Source: an uncultured Archangium sp.
GTDB taxonomy: Bacteria; Myxococcota; Myxococcia; Myxococcales; Myxococcaceae
Length of the DNA: 34,610 nt
NCBI GenBank assembly: GCA_946479335.1
Contig: CAMLFP010000012.1
Location: 1-34,610, forward strand
Reading direction: 5' to 3'
Shown here: one piece after another, positions 9,509 to 17,479 of the stretch
How positions within the stretch are numbered: position 1 is the first letter of the stretch
How the letters are laid out: every line of letters begins with the position of its first letter
The notes under the pieces: model-generated
Told to the model about the DNA's origin: nothing
Databases searched by the model: none
Seen by the model: the letters and a program-made list of their open reading frames with translations, nothing else
Position numbers and translations under genes: made by a program

Positions 9509-10195
9509 ATGAAACAACTCCCTCTGAAGAGCCTCGCGGTACTGCTGATCGCCGGGTGCGCGATGCAGCCGGGGCCGTACGCCATCGAGAAGTTCTGGCC
9601 GGTGAGCACCTGCACGGGCACCATCTCCGCTCCTGCCGACAACGTGTACACGCCCGCCGGCGACCTCGACGTCGGCCCCGGCGCGCCGGTGTCGTACGTC
9701 GTGGGCACGACCCTCACCGGCACGGCGACCCAGACCGACATCACGGTCAACGGCACGAACATGGAGTCGGCCAACCGCAACCATGGCGTCGTGAAGCAGG
9801 TGCTCATCACGTACAAGCTGAGCCGGTCGCTGGGCACCGCGCCCAAGCAGTACGTCACGAACCAGACCATTCCCCTGACGGGGGCGACGGTCGCCGTCGT
9901 CGATCTGATCTCTCCGGAGCTGGGCCAGATTCTGATCGACGGGCTCTCGGCGACGCCCGATCTGTCTGACACGGTCGACGTCACCGCGACGGTGGAGTTC
10001 CGCGGTGAGTACAGCGGCGATGGCCACGCGTTCACCACCGGCTCGCAGGACTTCCCGATTCACGTCTACAAGACGGGCGACAACTGCAGCCCGTCCGTCG
10101 CGAACATCGTCGATGCGCCGGTGCTTGGCGACGGTGGTGTCCCTGAGCAGGGCTGCTTCTACGCTGGTCAGCGGTTCGTCCCGGCGTGCCCCTGA
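9509..10195 (+). CDS. Lipoprotein of unknown function in the pil operon
   Basis: 228 residues, starting at ATG 9509 with GAGGA (9496-9500) overlapping the pilQ stop. The short signal peptide ends in a lipobox, LIAGC, with Cys17 as the lipidated residue; +2 is Ala, so outer-membrane sorting is likely if the E. coli rule applies. The mature protein is rich in Thr/Val/Asp and reads as an all-beta domain (for example SYVVGTTLTGTATQTDITVN and DTVDVTATVEFRGEYSG). Three late cysteines (in NCSP, GCFYAG and the C-terminal ACP) may pair. I do not recognise the family. It lies 11 bases after pilQ and 6 bases before a roadblock gene, upstream of the operon terminator, so it is expected to be made with the secretin. 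A role near PilQ is an inference from position. Confidence 0.85.
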   Translation: MKQLPLKSLAVLLIAGCAMQPGPYAIEKFWPVSTCTGTISAPADNVYTPAGDLDVGPGAPVSYVVGTTLTGTATQTDITVNGTNMESANRNHGVVKQVLITYKLSRSLGTAPKQYVTNQTIPLTGATVAVVDLISPELGQILIDGLSATPDLSDTVDVTATVEFRGEYSGDGHAFTTGSQDFPIHVYKTGDNCSPSVANIVDAPVLGDGGVPEQGCFYAGQRFVPACP

Positions 10196-10201
10196 ACGAC
10201 C

Positions 10202-10576
10202 ATGGGTTTCCGCGAGACATTGGAAGAGGTGGTGGGTTCGGTGCCGGGCTCCGTCGCGTGCAGCGTGATGGGCTTCGACGGCATCGCGGTCGACACGCAC
10301 CAGCCTGACGCGCGCGCGGAGGTGGCGGCGGAGCTCGACCTCCCCACGGCGCTCGTCGAGTACGGCAACCTGCTGGGGCAGCTCAAGAACGCGGCGCAGA
10401 CCCTGAAGGCCGGCGCGGTGTCGGAGATCTCGGTCAACACCGAGAAGGTGATGACCATCATGCGCATGGTGAACGCCGACTACTACGTGGTGTTGGCGCT
10501 CACGCCCGACGGCAACTACGGCAAGGGCCGCTACGCGCTGCGCATCGCCGCGCCGAAGCTCGCCAAGGAGCTGTAA
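10202..10576 (+). CDS. Roadblock/LC7 domain protein (MglB-fold)
   Basis: 124 residues forming one Roadblock/LC7 domain: an N-terminal helix (MGFRETLEEVVGSV), a central strand pair (SVACSVMGFDGIAVDTH), a long helix (ALVEYGNLLGQLKNAAQ) and C-terminal strands (YYVVLALTPDGNYGKGRYAL). Proteins of this fold dimerise and bind small Ras-like GTPases; MglB, which regulates the polarity GTPase MglA in M. xanthus, is the best-known bacterial case. No GTPase gene is in the window. It is the last gene before an intrinsic terminator and is 6 bases after the lipoprotein gene, so it belongs to the pil transcription unit. Cytoplasmic; its partner is unknown. It is not claimed to be MglB itself. Confidence 0.88.
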   Translation: MGFRETLEEVVGSVPGSVACSVMGFDGIAVDTHQPDARAEVAAELDLPTALVEYGNLLGQLKNAAQTLKAGAVSEISVNTEKVMTIMRMVNADYYVVLALTPDGNYGKGRYALRIAAPKLAKEL

Positions 10577-10602
10577 CCGGGCTTACGCAGTGCGAATCAC
10601 GG

Positions 10603-10638
10603 GCCGCACTTCCAGCAAGGAGGTGCGGCTTTGTTGTT
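10603..10638 (+). terminator. Intrinsic terminator after the pil operon
   Basis: An 11-base-pair stem, GCCGCACTTCC (10603-10613) with GGAGGTGCGGC (10619-10629) and one G-U pair, has a 5-base loop (AGCAA) and is followed by TTTGTTGTT. It sits 26 bases after the roadblock stop and ends the pilM-to-roadblock unit before efp. Confidence 0.8.
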
Positions 10639-10639
10639 C

Positions 10640-10669
10640 TTGCGAGCCCCGCTGACCCGGGGGTATGGG
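10640..10669 (+). promoter_or_regulatory. Possible efp promoter
   Basis: TTGCGA (10640-10645) is 18 bases from TATGGG (10664-10669), a weak housekeeping-type promoter placed between the terminator and efp. The spacing is acceptable; the -10 is poor. Transcription must restart somewhere between 10630 and 10713, which is the main support. Confidence 0.35.
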
Positions 10670-10712
10670 AGCCGCCTCTCAACGCATCATTTTTGAAAGA
10701 GGACACACTCCC

Positions 10713-11288
10713 ATGGCTGGCGTCATCGACACCTCCGAGTTCCGCAAGGGCATGAAGATTGAGATCGACGGTGAGCCGTTCGAGATCATCGAGTTTCAGC
10801 ACGTGAAGCCCGGCAAGGGCTCGGCCTTCACGCGCACCACGATCCGCTCGCTGATCTCCGGCCGCAACCTGGAGCCCACGTTCAAGTCGGGTGACAAGGT
10901 CGACCGCCCCGACATCGAGGAGCGCGAGATGCAGTACCTCTACCGTGAAGGCGACGACTACCACTTCATGGACCAGAAGAACTTCGAGCAGACCTACCTG
11001 CAGGAGAAGGCGCTCGGCGACGCGAAGAACTACCTGAAGGAGAACATCAACGCGTCGATCCTCTTCTTCAACGGCAAGGCCATCGGCGTGACGTTGCCGA
11101 ACTCGGTCGAGCTCAAGGTCGTCAAGTGCGACCCCGGCGTGCGCGGCGACACCGTGTCGGGCGCCAGCAAGCCCGCGGTGCTCGAGAGCGGCTACACCAT
11201 CAACGTGCCGCTCTTCATCAACGAGGGCGACGTGCTGAAGATCGACACCCGCTCTGGCGAGTACCTCACCCGCACCGCCGTCGCCTGA
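10713..11288 (+). CDS. efp: Translation elongation factor P
   Basis: 191 residues, full length. Start at ATG 10713 ([14 protein letters not shown]) with AGAGGA (10698-10703) 9 bases upstream; more upstream in-frame codons are not EF-P-like. The N-terminal KOW-like domain carries the loop VKPGKGSAF with Lys35, the residue modified in other bacteria. The two OB-type domains follow, ending [11 protein letters not shown] binds ribosomes stalled on polyproline stretches and speeds peptide bond formation. That may matter to this genome, since the ATPase tail at 16141-17442 is strongly proline-rich. The modifying enzyme is not in the window. accB starts 14 bases downstream, a common efp-accB-accC order. 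Confidence 0.97.
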   Translation: MAGVIDTSEFRKGMKIEIDGEPFEIIEFQHVKPGKGSAFTRTTIRSLISGRNLEPTFKSGDKVDRPDIEEREMQYLYREGDDYHFMDQKNFEQTYLQEKALGDAKNYLKENINASILFFNGKAIGVTLPNSVELKVVKCDPGVRGDTVSGASKPAVLESGYTINVPLFINEGDVLKIDTRSGEYLTRTAVA

Positions 11289-11302
11289 GGAGCCCGCACT
11301 CC

Positions 11303-11854
<552 letters not shown>

Positions 11855-11862
11855 TCGAAAAG

Positions 11863-11897
11863 GGCCTCTTCGCTGCGAAGCGGAGAGGCCTTCTCGT
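11863..11897 (+). terminator. Hairpin between accB and accC (terminator or attenuator)
   Basis: A 12-base-pair stem, GGCCTCTTCGCT (11863-11874) with AGCGGAGAGGCC (11879-11890) and one U-G pair, is closed by a GCGA tetraloop and followed by a weak pyrimidine run, TTCTCGTC. It lies 8 bases after the accB stop and 24 bases before the accC start. It may partly terminate or stabilise the accB message. Confidence 0.6.
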
Positions 11898-11914
11898 CTG
11901 ACGGAGAACGACCC

Positions 11915-13300
11915 ATGTTCAAGAAGGTCCTCATCGCCAACCGAGGCGAAATTGCGCTTCGGGTCATCCGCGCGTGCCGTGAATTGGGCATCGCCACCGT
12001 GGCGGTGCACTCCACGGCCGACGCCAACGCGCTGCACGTGCGCTTCGCCGACGAGTCGGTGTGCATCGGCCCGCCGCCGAGCAAGGAGAGCTACCTCAAC
12101 GTGCCGGCGCTGCTGTCGGCCGCGGAGATCACCCGGGCTGACGCCATCCACCCCGGCTACGGCTTCTTGTCGGAGAACGCCGAGTTCGCCGAGGTCTGCC
12201 AGAAGTGCCAGATCACCTTCATCGGCCCGAAGCCGGAGCACATCCGCCTGATGGGCAACAAGGTGCGCGCGCGCGACGCGGCGAAGGCGGCGGGGCTGCC
12301 GCTGCTGCCGGGTTCGCCGGGCGTCTTGAAGAGCGCCGAAGAGGCGGAGGAGCTCGCGAAGCAGATCGGCTTCCCCGTGATCCTCAAGGCGGCGGCCGGC
12401 GGCGGTGGCCGCGGCATGAAGATCGTGCGCGAGCCGCGCGCGCTGGCGCAGGCCTTCGCGACGGCGTCGGCCGAAGCGGTGAACGCGTTCTCCAACGGCG
12501 ACATGTACCTCGAGCGCTACGTGGAGAAGCCGCGCCACATCGAGATCCAGATCGTGGGTGACGTGCACGGCAACGTGGTGCACCTCTTCGAGCGCGAGTG
12601 CAGCGTGCAGCGCCGGCACCAGAAGCTCATCGAAGAAGCGCCGTCGATGGCGGTGAGCCCGGCGCTCCGCGAGGAGATGGGCCGGGTCTCGGTCGAGGCG
12701 ATGAAGCAGATCGGCTACTCGAACCTCGGCACCATCGAGTACCTGCTCGACGAGCACGGCCGCTTCTACTTCATGGAGATGAACACCCGCGTGCAGGTGG
12801 AGCACCCGGTGACGGAGCAGATCACCGGCGTCGATCTCCTGCGCACGCAGCTGCTGCTGGCGGGGGGCGAGAAGCTGCCGTTCACGCAGGAGCAGCTCTC
12901 CATCAAGGCGGCGGCCATCGAGTGCCGCGTCAACGCCGAAGACCCGGTGACGTTCGCGCCCTGGCCGGGGAAGATCACGGCCTACAACCCGCCCGGCGGG
13001 TTGGGCGTGCGCGTCGACTCGGCGGCGTACGAGAACTACACCATCCCCGCGCATTACGACTCGCTGGTGGCCAAGCTGATCGTCACCGCCGACGACCGCG
13101 ATCTCGCCATCAAGCGCATGCAGCGGGCGCTCTCGGAGTACGTGATCCAGGGCATCCGCACCAACATCCCCTTCCATCGCGCTGCGTTACAGGAGGAGAG
13201 CTTCATCCGCGGGGAGTACGACACGCGCTTCGTGGAGCGCATGCACGCCTCGGAGATGGGCACACAACGGCTCAAAAAGGCAGTGGAAGAGACGCCGTAG
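11915..13300 (+). CDS. accC: Biotin carboxylase subunit of acetyl-CoA carboxylase
   Basis: 461 residues, slightly longer than the typical 445-450. The N-terminal domain begins [18 protein letters not shown]. The ATP-grasp core has the glycine loop [12 protein letters not shown] (about 158-170) and the catalytic stretch [14 protein letters not shown] with its conserved Glu/Asn/Arg. The C-terminal domain starts near ECRVNAEDP. It carboxylates the biotin on AccB using ATP and bicarbonate. The start ATG 11915 has GGAG at 11903-11906. A hairpin separates it from accB, so the ratio of the two subunits could be set at the RNA level (inference). The C-terminal extension ([14 protein letters not shown]) explains the extra length. 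Confidence 0.97.
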   Translation: MFKKVLIANRGEIALRVIRACRELGIATVAVHSTADANALHVRFADESVCIGPPPSKESYLNVPALLSAAEITRADAIHPGYGFLSENAEFAEVCQKCQITFIGPKPEHIRLMGNKVRARDAAKAAGLPLLPGSPGVLKSAEEAEELAKQIGFPVILKAAAGGGGRGMKIVREPRALAQAFATASAEAVNAFSNGDMYLERYVEKPRHIEIQIVGDVHGNVVHLFERECSVQRRHQKLIEEAPSMAVSPALREEMGRVSVEAMKQIGYSNLGTIEYLLDEHGRFYFMEMNTRVQVEHPVTEQITGVDLLRTQLLLAGGEKLPFTQEQLSIKAAAIECRVNAEDPVTFAPWPGKITAYNPPGGLGVRVDSAAYENYTIPAHYDSLVAKLIVTADDRDLAIKRMQRALSEYVIQGIRTNIPFHRAALQEESFIRGEYDTRFVERMHASEMGTQRLKKAVEETP

Positions 13301-13316
13301 TGCTTTCCGCCAGTTG

Positions 13317-13345
13317 TTGGACCACGGGTGGGCGTCTGCTAGTTT
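13317..13345 (+). promoter_or_regulatory. Probable promoter of the sgmX operon
   Basis: TTGGAC (13317-13322) is 17 bases from TAGTTT (13340-13345), and the -10 is preceded by TG with one base between (extended -10, TGCTAG). It lies in the 98-base gap after accC and would give a leader of roughly 45 bases. Confidence 0.5.
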
Positions 13346-13398
13346 CCACGCGCTCCCGCGGGCTTTTCTTCGGGGAAATTACAAGTCGTTCCTGACCC

Positions 13399-16131
13399 TT
13401 GGACAAGAACAAGATCATCGAGGCTGCCGCCAAGCTCGTCGCCAAGGGCGCCTACGACAAGGCGATCAAGGAGTACCAGAAGGTCCTCGACGCGGACCCG
13501 AAGGATGTCCGGACCCTGCAGAAGATGGGGGAGCTGTACCAGAAGAAGAACGAGAACTCGCAGGCCGCGGTCTATTTCACGCGCGTCGCCGAGAGCTACA
13601 CGTCAGACGGGTTCTTCCTCAAGGCGGTCGCGCTCTACAAGCAGGTCCTCAAGCTCGACCCCACGCTCGTCGACATCAACGTCAAGCTCGCCGAGCTGCA
13701 CCAGCAGCTGCAGCTCATCGGCGAGGCGATGGCGTACTACCAGCTCGTCTACAACCACTGGGACAAGCAGGGCGACACGCGCCGTGCGCTCGACGTGCTG
13801 CGCAAGATGGTAGGCCTCGACCCCGACAACACCTCGTCGCGCGAGAAGCTCGCGAACCTCTACGTGCGGGAGGGGATGAACGACGAGGCGGCGCAGGAGT
13901 TCACCAAGGTCGCCGAGCACCTCAAGCGCAACAACCGCACCGACGATTACCTCCGCGTCGCGGAGCGGCTCTCGGCGCTGCAGCCCGACAACCTGGTGTT
14001 GGCGCGCGAGCTGGCCGAGGCGTACCTCGCGAAGAACGACCAGAAGCACGCGCTGGCGAAGCTGCAGATCTGCTTCAAGGCCGACAACCGCGACATCGAC
14101 ACGCTCCGCCTGCTGGCCGTGGCCTTCCAGGGCATGGGGCAGATGTCGAAGACCATCTCCGTCTACAAGGAGCTGGCGCACGCCTACGCCGACAAGAACT
14201 TCCACGACGACGCGGAGAAGACGTGGCGGCAGGTCGAGCAGCTCGACCCGAATGACGCCGACGTCATCGCGCGCCGTGGGGCCGCTGCACCTGCCCCCGC
14301 GCCCGTCGCCGCGCCGCGGCCTCCGCCGTACGCGGGCGTCACCGCTGCCGCGCCGGCGTACACCGCGCCACAGCCCGTCGCCGCGCCGGCGCCGGTGGCC
14401 GCTCCGAAGCCGAAGCCCGCCGCGCCCTCCGCGGGTGGCGAGTTGGCGAAGCTGCTGACGGAGACCGACGTCTACGTGAAGTACGGGCTCCACGACAAAG
14501 CGCTGGAGCACCTGCGCAAGGTCTTCGCGCTCGACCCCGAGAACATCGACGCGCACGAGAAGGCGTACGCCATCTACGTCGCGTCGAACAACCAGCAGCA
14601 GGCCTTCGAGCAGCTGCTCAACGTGCTGCGGCTCCACACGCGCAGCGGTGACGCGCAGCGCGCGCAGCCGTACCTCGCGGCGATCCTGCAGACCGACCCG
14701 GGGCACGCGGAGGTGCCGGTGTTCCTCTCGGCGCTGCGCATCGCGGGCGCCGGGCCGATGGTGCAGGAGAGCGCCAGCCTCGAGAGCAGCGACGACGCGA
14801 TCCTCGTCGACGCGAGCGAAGACGAGGTCATCGTCGCCGACGACGCCGACGAAGAGGTGCTGTCGGCAGAGGTCGACGTCGGAGAAGACGTCATCGCCGA
14901 CGAGCCGCTGGTCGATGAGCCCCTCGATGACGTGGTGCTCTCGCCCGACGACGCGCAGGCCGCGGGCGAGTTCGAGGTCGAGCCGCCGCCGGTGCCCGAC
15001 GAAGACTACGGCTCGCAAGACTCCGAGGTCGTCTCCGACGAGTTCGAGCCGTCGACCGGCGAGTTCGCCACCGCCGACGAGCAAGACGTCGACACCGGCG
15101 CGCTGCCCATCGACGTGAAGGGTGCGCCGGGGCTCGGTGACGACGAGTACGACGCGCCGACCCGCGCGGTGCCCGCCTACCAGCCGCCCATGGGCCTCGA
15201 GGAGGAGGAGCCCGCCACCGCGGCGCACGCCATCCCCGACGAGGTGATGGAGGAGGCGCCGGTGGAGGAGGCCGTCGAGGCGCCGCCGGAAGAGGAGCCC
15301 GCCGGCGAGGAGTGCGACGAGGCCACCTTCTTCATCGAGCAGGGGCTGTACGACGAGGCGCGCGAGATTCTCGAGACGGTGCTCATCGCCTACCCGGAGC
15401 ATCGCCGCGCCGCGGAGCTGATGGCGCAGGTCGAGGCGGGCGCGTCGGGTTCAGTCACCCCTCCTCCCGAGGAGACGCCGGACGTCACCGCGGGTGGCGA
15501 AGAAGGGCGCGACGCGTTCGACCTCGCGCAGGAGCTCGCGAACGAGCTGGGCGACTTCGGCGGCGAAGAAGAGAGCGCCGAGCCGTCGGGTGGTGACAGC
15601 GGCGGCGACGAGTACCAGGTGTCGGTCGACGAGGTCTTCGCGGAGTTCAAGAAGGGGCTCGAGAAGGTCGTCAAACCCGAAGACGTCGACACGCACTACG
15701 ACCTGGGCGTCGCCTACAAGGAGATGGGCCTCATCGACGACGCGGTGGGCGAGTTCGGCATCGCGCGCAAGGGCTGCCTCGGCAAGCGCAAGGAGGTCGA
15801 CTGTCTCTCGATGATCGGCCTCCTGCAGGTGCAGCGCGCCGACTTCCCCGCGGCGATCGAGGCCTTCCAGCAGGCGCTGGTGACGGAGTTCGCGAAGGGC
15901 GACGTCGAGAAGTCGCTCCGGTACGACCTGGGGGCCGCGTACGACGCCGCCGGCGAGCAGGGCAAGGCGCTGGCGCAGTACCTCAAGGTGCAGGCCATCG
16001 ACGCCAGGTTCCGCGACGTGGCGGCGCACGTGGAGCGGCTGGAGGCGGTCGCCTCACCAGAAGAAGACGAAGCGCCGGCGCCGCCGAAGCGGGGCTCGGG
16101 CGGCTCGCGGAAGAACGTCGGGTACGTCTAG
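13399..16131 (+). CDS. sgmX: SgmX-like TPR scaffold protein for polar type IV pili
   Basis: 910 residues. A stop codon lies at 13393-13395 and the first TPR starts at once (KIIEAAAKLVAKGAYDKAIK), so the TTG at 13399 is the only likely start; no clear Shine-Dalgarno precedes it. Layout: TPR array (about 1-290), Ala/Pro linker (about 292-345), TPRs (about 345-450), a long acidic, disordered stretch (about 457-640), and further TPRs (about 647-885). In M. xanthus SgmX is a TPR protein that binds active MglA and promotes type IV pilus formation at the leading pole; identification here rests on architecture and its place just after accC near the pil genes. It is probably cytoplasmic, with no signal or membrane helix. 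The ATPase gene starts 9 bases downstream. Confidence 0.8.
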   Translation: MDKNKIIEAAAKLVAKGAYDKAIKEYQKVLDADPKDVRTLQKMGELYQKKNENSQAAVYFTRVAESYTSDGFFLKAVALYKQVLKLDPTLVDINVKLAELHQQLQLIGEAMAYYQLVYNHWDKQGDTRRALDVLRKMVGLDPDNTSSREKLANLYVREGMNDEAAQEFTKVAEHLKRNNRTDDYLRVAERLSALQPDNLVLARELAEAYLAKNDQKHALAKLQICFKADNRDIDTLRLLAVAFQGMGQMSKTISVYKELAHAYADKNFHDDAEKTWRQVEQLDPNDADVIARRGAAAPAPAPVAAPRPPPYAGVTAAAPAYTAPQPVAAPAPVAAPKPKPAAPSAGGELAKLLTETDVYVKYGLHDKALEHLRKVFALDPENIDAHEKAYAIYVASNNQQQAFEQLLNVLRLHTRSGDAQRAQPYLAAILQTDPGHAEVPVFLSALRIAGAGPMVQESASLESSDDAILVDASEDEVIVADDADEEVLSAEVDVGEDVIADEPLVDEPLDDVVLSPDDAQAAGEFEVEPPPVPDEDYGSQDSEVVSDEFEPSTGEFATADEQDVDTGALPIDVKGAPGLGDDEYDAPTRAVPAYQPPMGLEEEEPATAAHAIPDEVMEEAPVEEAVEAPPEEEPAGEECDEATFFIEQGLYDEAREILETVLIAYPEHRRAAELMAQVEAGASGSVTPPPEETPDVTAGGEEGRDAFDLAQELANELGDFGGEEESAEPSGGDSGGDEYQVSVDEVFAEFKKGLEKVVKPEDVDTHYDLGVAYKEMGLIDDAVGEFGIARKGCLGKRKEVDCLSMIGLLQVQRADFPAAIEAFQQALVTEFAKGDVEKSLRYDLGAAYDAAGEQGKALAQYLKVQAIDARFRDVAAHVERLEAVASPEEDEAPAPPKRGSGGSRKNVGYV

Positions 16132-16140
16132 AGATCTCCC

Positions 16141-17442
16141 ATGAGCTACCTCGAGCACTTCGGCCTCAGTAGCGAGCCCTTCAGCAACGCGCCGGTCAGC
16201 CGCTTCTATTACGACGCGCCCCAGCACCAGCAGGCGCTCAAGCGGCTGCTGTACTCGGTGAGCTCGATGAAGGGCCTCTCGGTGCTGGTGGGAGAGATCG
16301 GCGCGGGCAAGACCACGCTGGCGCGCCGGCTGCTCGATTCGCTCCCGGAGGAGGAATACGAGGCCGCGCTGCTGGTCATCATCCACTCCGGCATCACCGC
16401 GAGCTGGTTGCTGCGGCGCATCGCGCTGCAGATCGGCGTCGAGAACCCGGCGCAGGAGAAGCTGGCGCTGTTGAGCCAGCTCTACCAGCGGCTGCTGCAG
16501 ATCTACGAGCAGGGGCGCAAGGCGGTGGTGCTCATCGACGAAGCGCAGATGCTCGAGACCCGGGAGCTGATGGAGGAGTTCCGCGGCCTGCTGAACCTCG
16601 AGGTGCCGGAGCGCAAGCTGATCAGCTTCGTGTTCTTCGGCCTGCCGGAGATCGAGAAGAACCTGAAGCTGGACCCGCCGCTCGCGCAGCGGGTGGCGAT
16701 GCGCTACCGCCTCGAGCCCTTCACCAGCGAGTCGACGGCGGCGTACATCAAGCACCGCATGCGGCTGGCCGGCGCGTCGCGGAACCCGTTCACCGAGGGC
16801 GCGATGGAGGCGGTGCACCGGCGCTCCGGGGGCACGCCGCGCGTCATCAACACGCTGTGCGACAACGCGCTCTTCGAGACCTTCCTCGACCACGGGGCGG
16901 AGATCTCCGAGGCGTTGATCGAGACCATCGCCACCAACCTCGGCCTCGAGTACGGCGCGGTGCAGCCGCTGGCGGAGCGGCCCACGGCGCCGGCGCCTCC
17001 GCCCGTGGCGCCGGTGAGCGCGCCGCCCGAAGACGAGGGCATGAAGATCACCACGCCACAGGCGCCGCCGGTGGTGGTGGCCGCGCCGCTGGTGAAGCCG
17101 CAGCCGCCGCCGCCGCCTGCCGTGGCGAAGCCCGCGCCGCCGCGCCCGCCCGCGCCCGCGTTGACGAAGCCCGTCGCGCCGGCCGTGAAGCCGCCGCCGC
17201 GCCCGCCGATGCCGCCGCAGGTGAAGCCGAGGGAGGAGGCCGCGCAGGCCCGCCCGTCGGCCTCCCCGCTGTCGTCGGCGATGGCCTCGCTGACTGGCGA
17301 GGTGATCGAGGGTGAAGCGTTGCCCGAGCCGGGCGTTGAATCGCCGGAGAGCGCGCCGCCGCCTGCTCCGCCGGCCACATCGAAGGCCGGGGTCGATCTC
17401 GCGGAGATCGATCGCTACCTCGAAGGGCTCGGGAAGCTGTAA
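16141..17442 (+). CDS. GspA/ExeA-like AAA ATPase with proline-rich tail
   Basis: 433 residues. The N-terminus MSYLEHFGLSSEPFSNAP matches the GspA/ExeA family opening. It is followed by Walker A GEIGAGKTT (51-59), Walker B AVVLIDEAQML (about 127-137) and a sensor/arginine region near GGTPRVINTLCDNAL. In Aeromonas, ExeA with ExeB uses ATP and peptidoglycan binding to help assemble a type II secretin. Here, after about residue 280, the usual membrane helix and peptidoglycan domain are absent. A Pro/Ala-rich stretch (about 285-415) ends in a short conserved-looking helix, DLAEIDRYLEGLGKL. It is therefore likely cytoplasmic. Position downstream of the SgmX-like gene, near pilQ, suggests a role in pilus machine assembly or placement, which is inference. 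Confidence 0.88.
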   Translation: MSYLEHFGLSSEPFSNAPVSRFYYDAPQHQQALKRLLYSVSSMKGLSVLVGEIGAGKTTLARRLLDSLPEEEYEAALLVIIHSGITASWLLRRIALQIGVENPAQEKLALLSQLYQRLLQIYEQGRKAVVLIDEAQMLETRELMEEFRGLLNLEVPERKLISFVFFGLPEIEKNLKLDPPLAQRVAMRYRLEPFTSESTAAYIKHRMRLAGASRNPFTEGAMEAVHRRSGGTPRVINTLCDNALFETFLDHGAEISEALIETIATNLGLEYGAVQPLAERPTAPAPPPVAPVSAPPEDEGMKITTPQAPPVVVAAPLVKPQPPPPPAVAKPAPPRPPAPALTKPVAPAVKPPPRPPMPPQVKPREEAAQARPSASPLSSAMASLTGEVIEGEALPEPGVESPESAPPPAPPATSKAGVDLAEIDRYLEGLGKL

Positions 17443-17479
17443 CCCGGGGCCGTAGAAGACGACTGGAAGGAGCGTCAAA

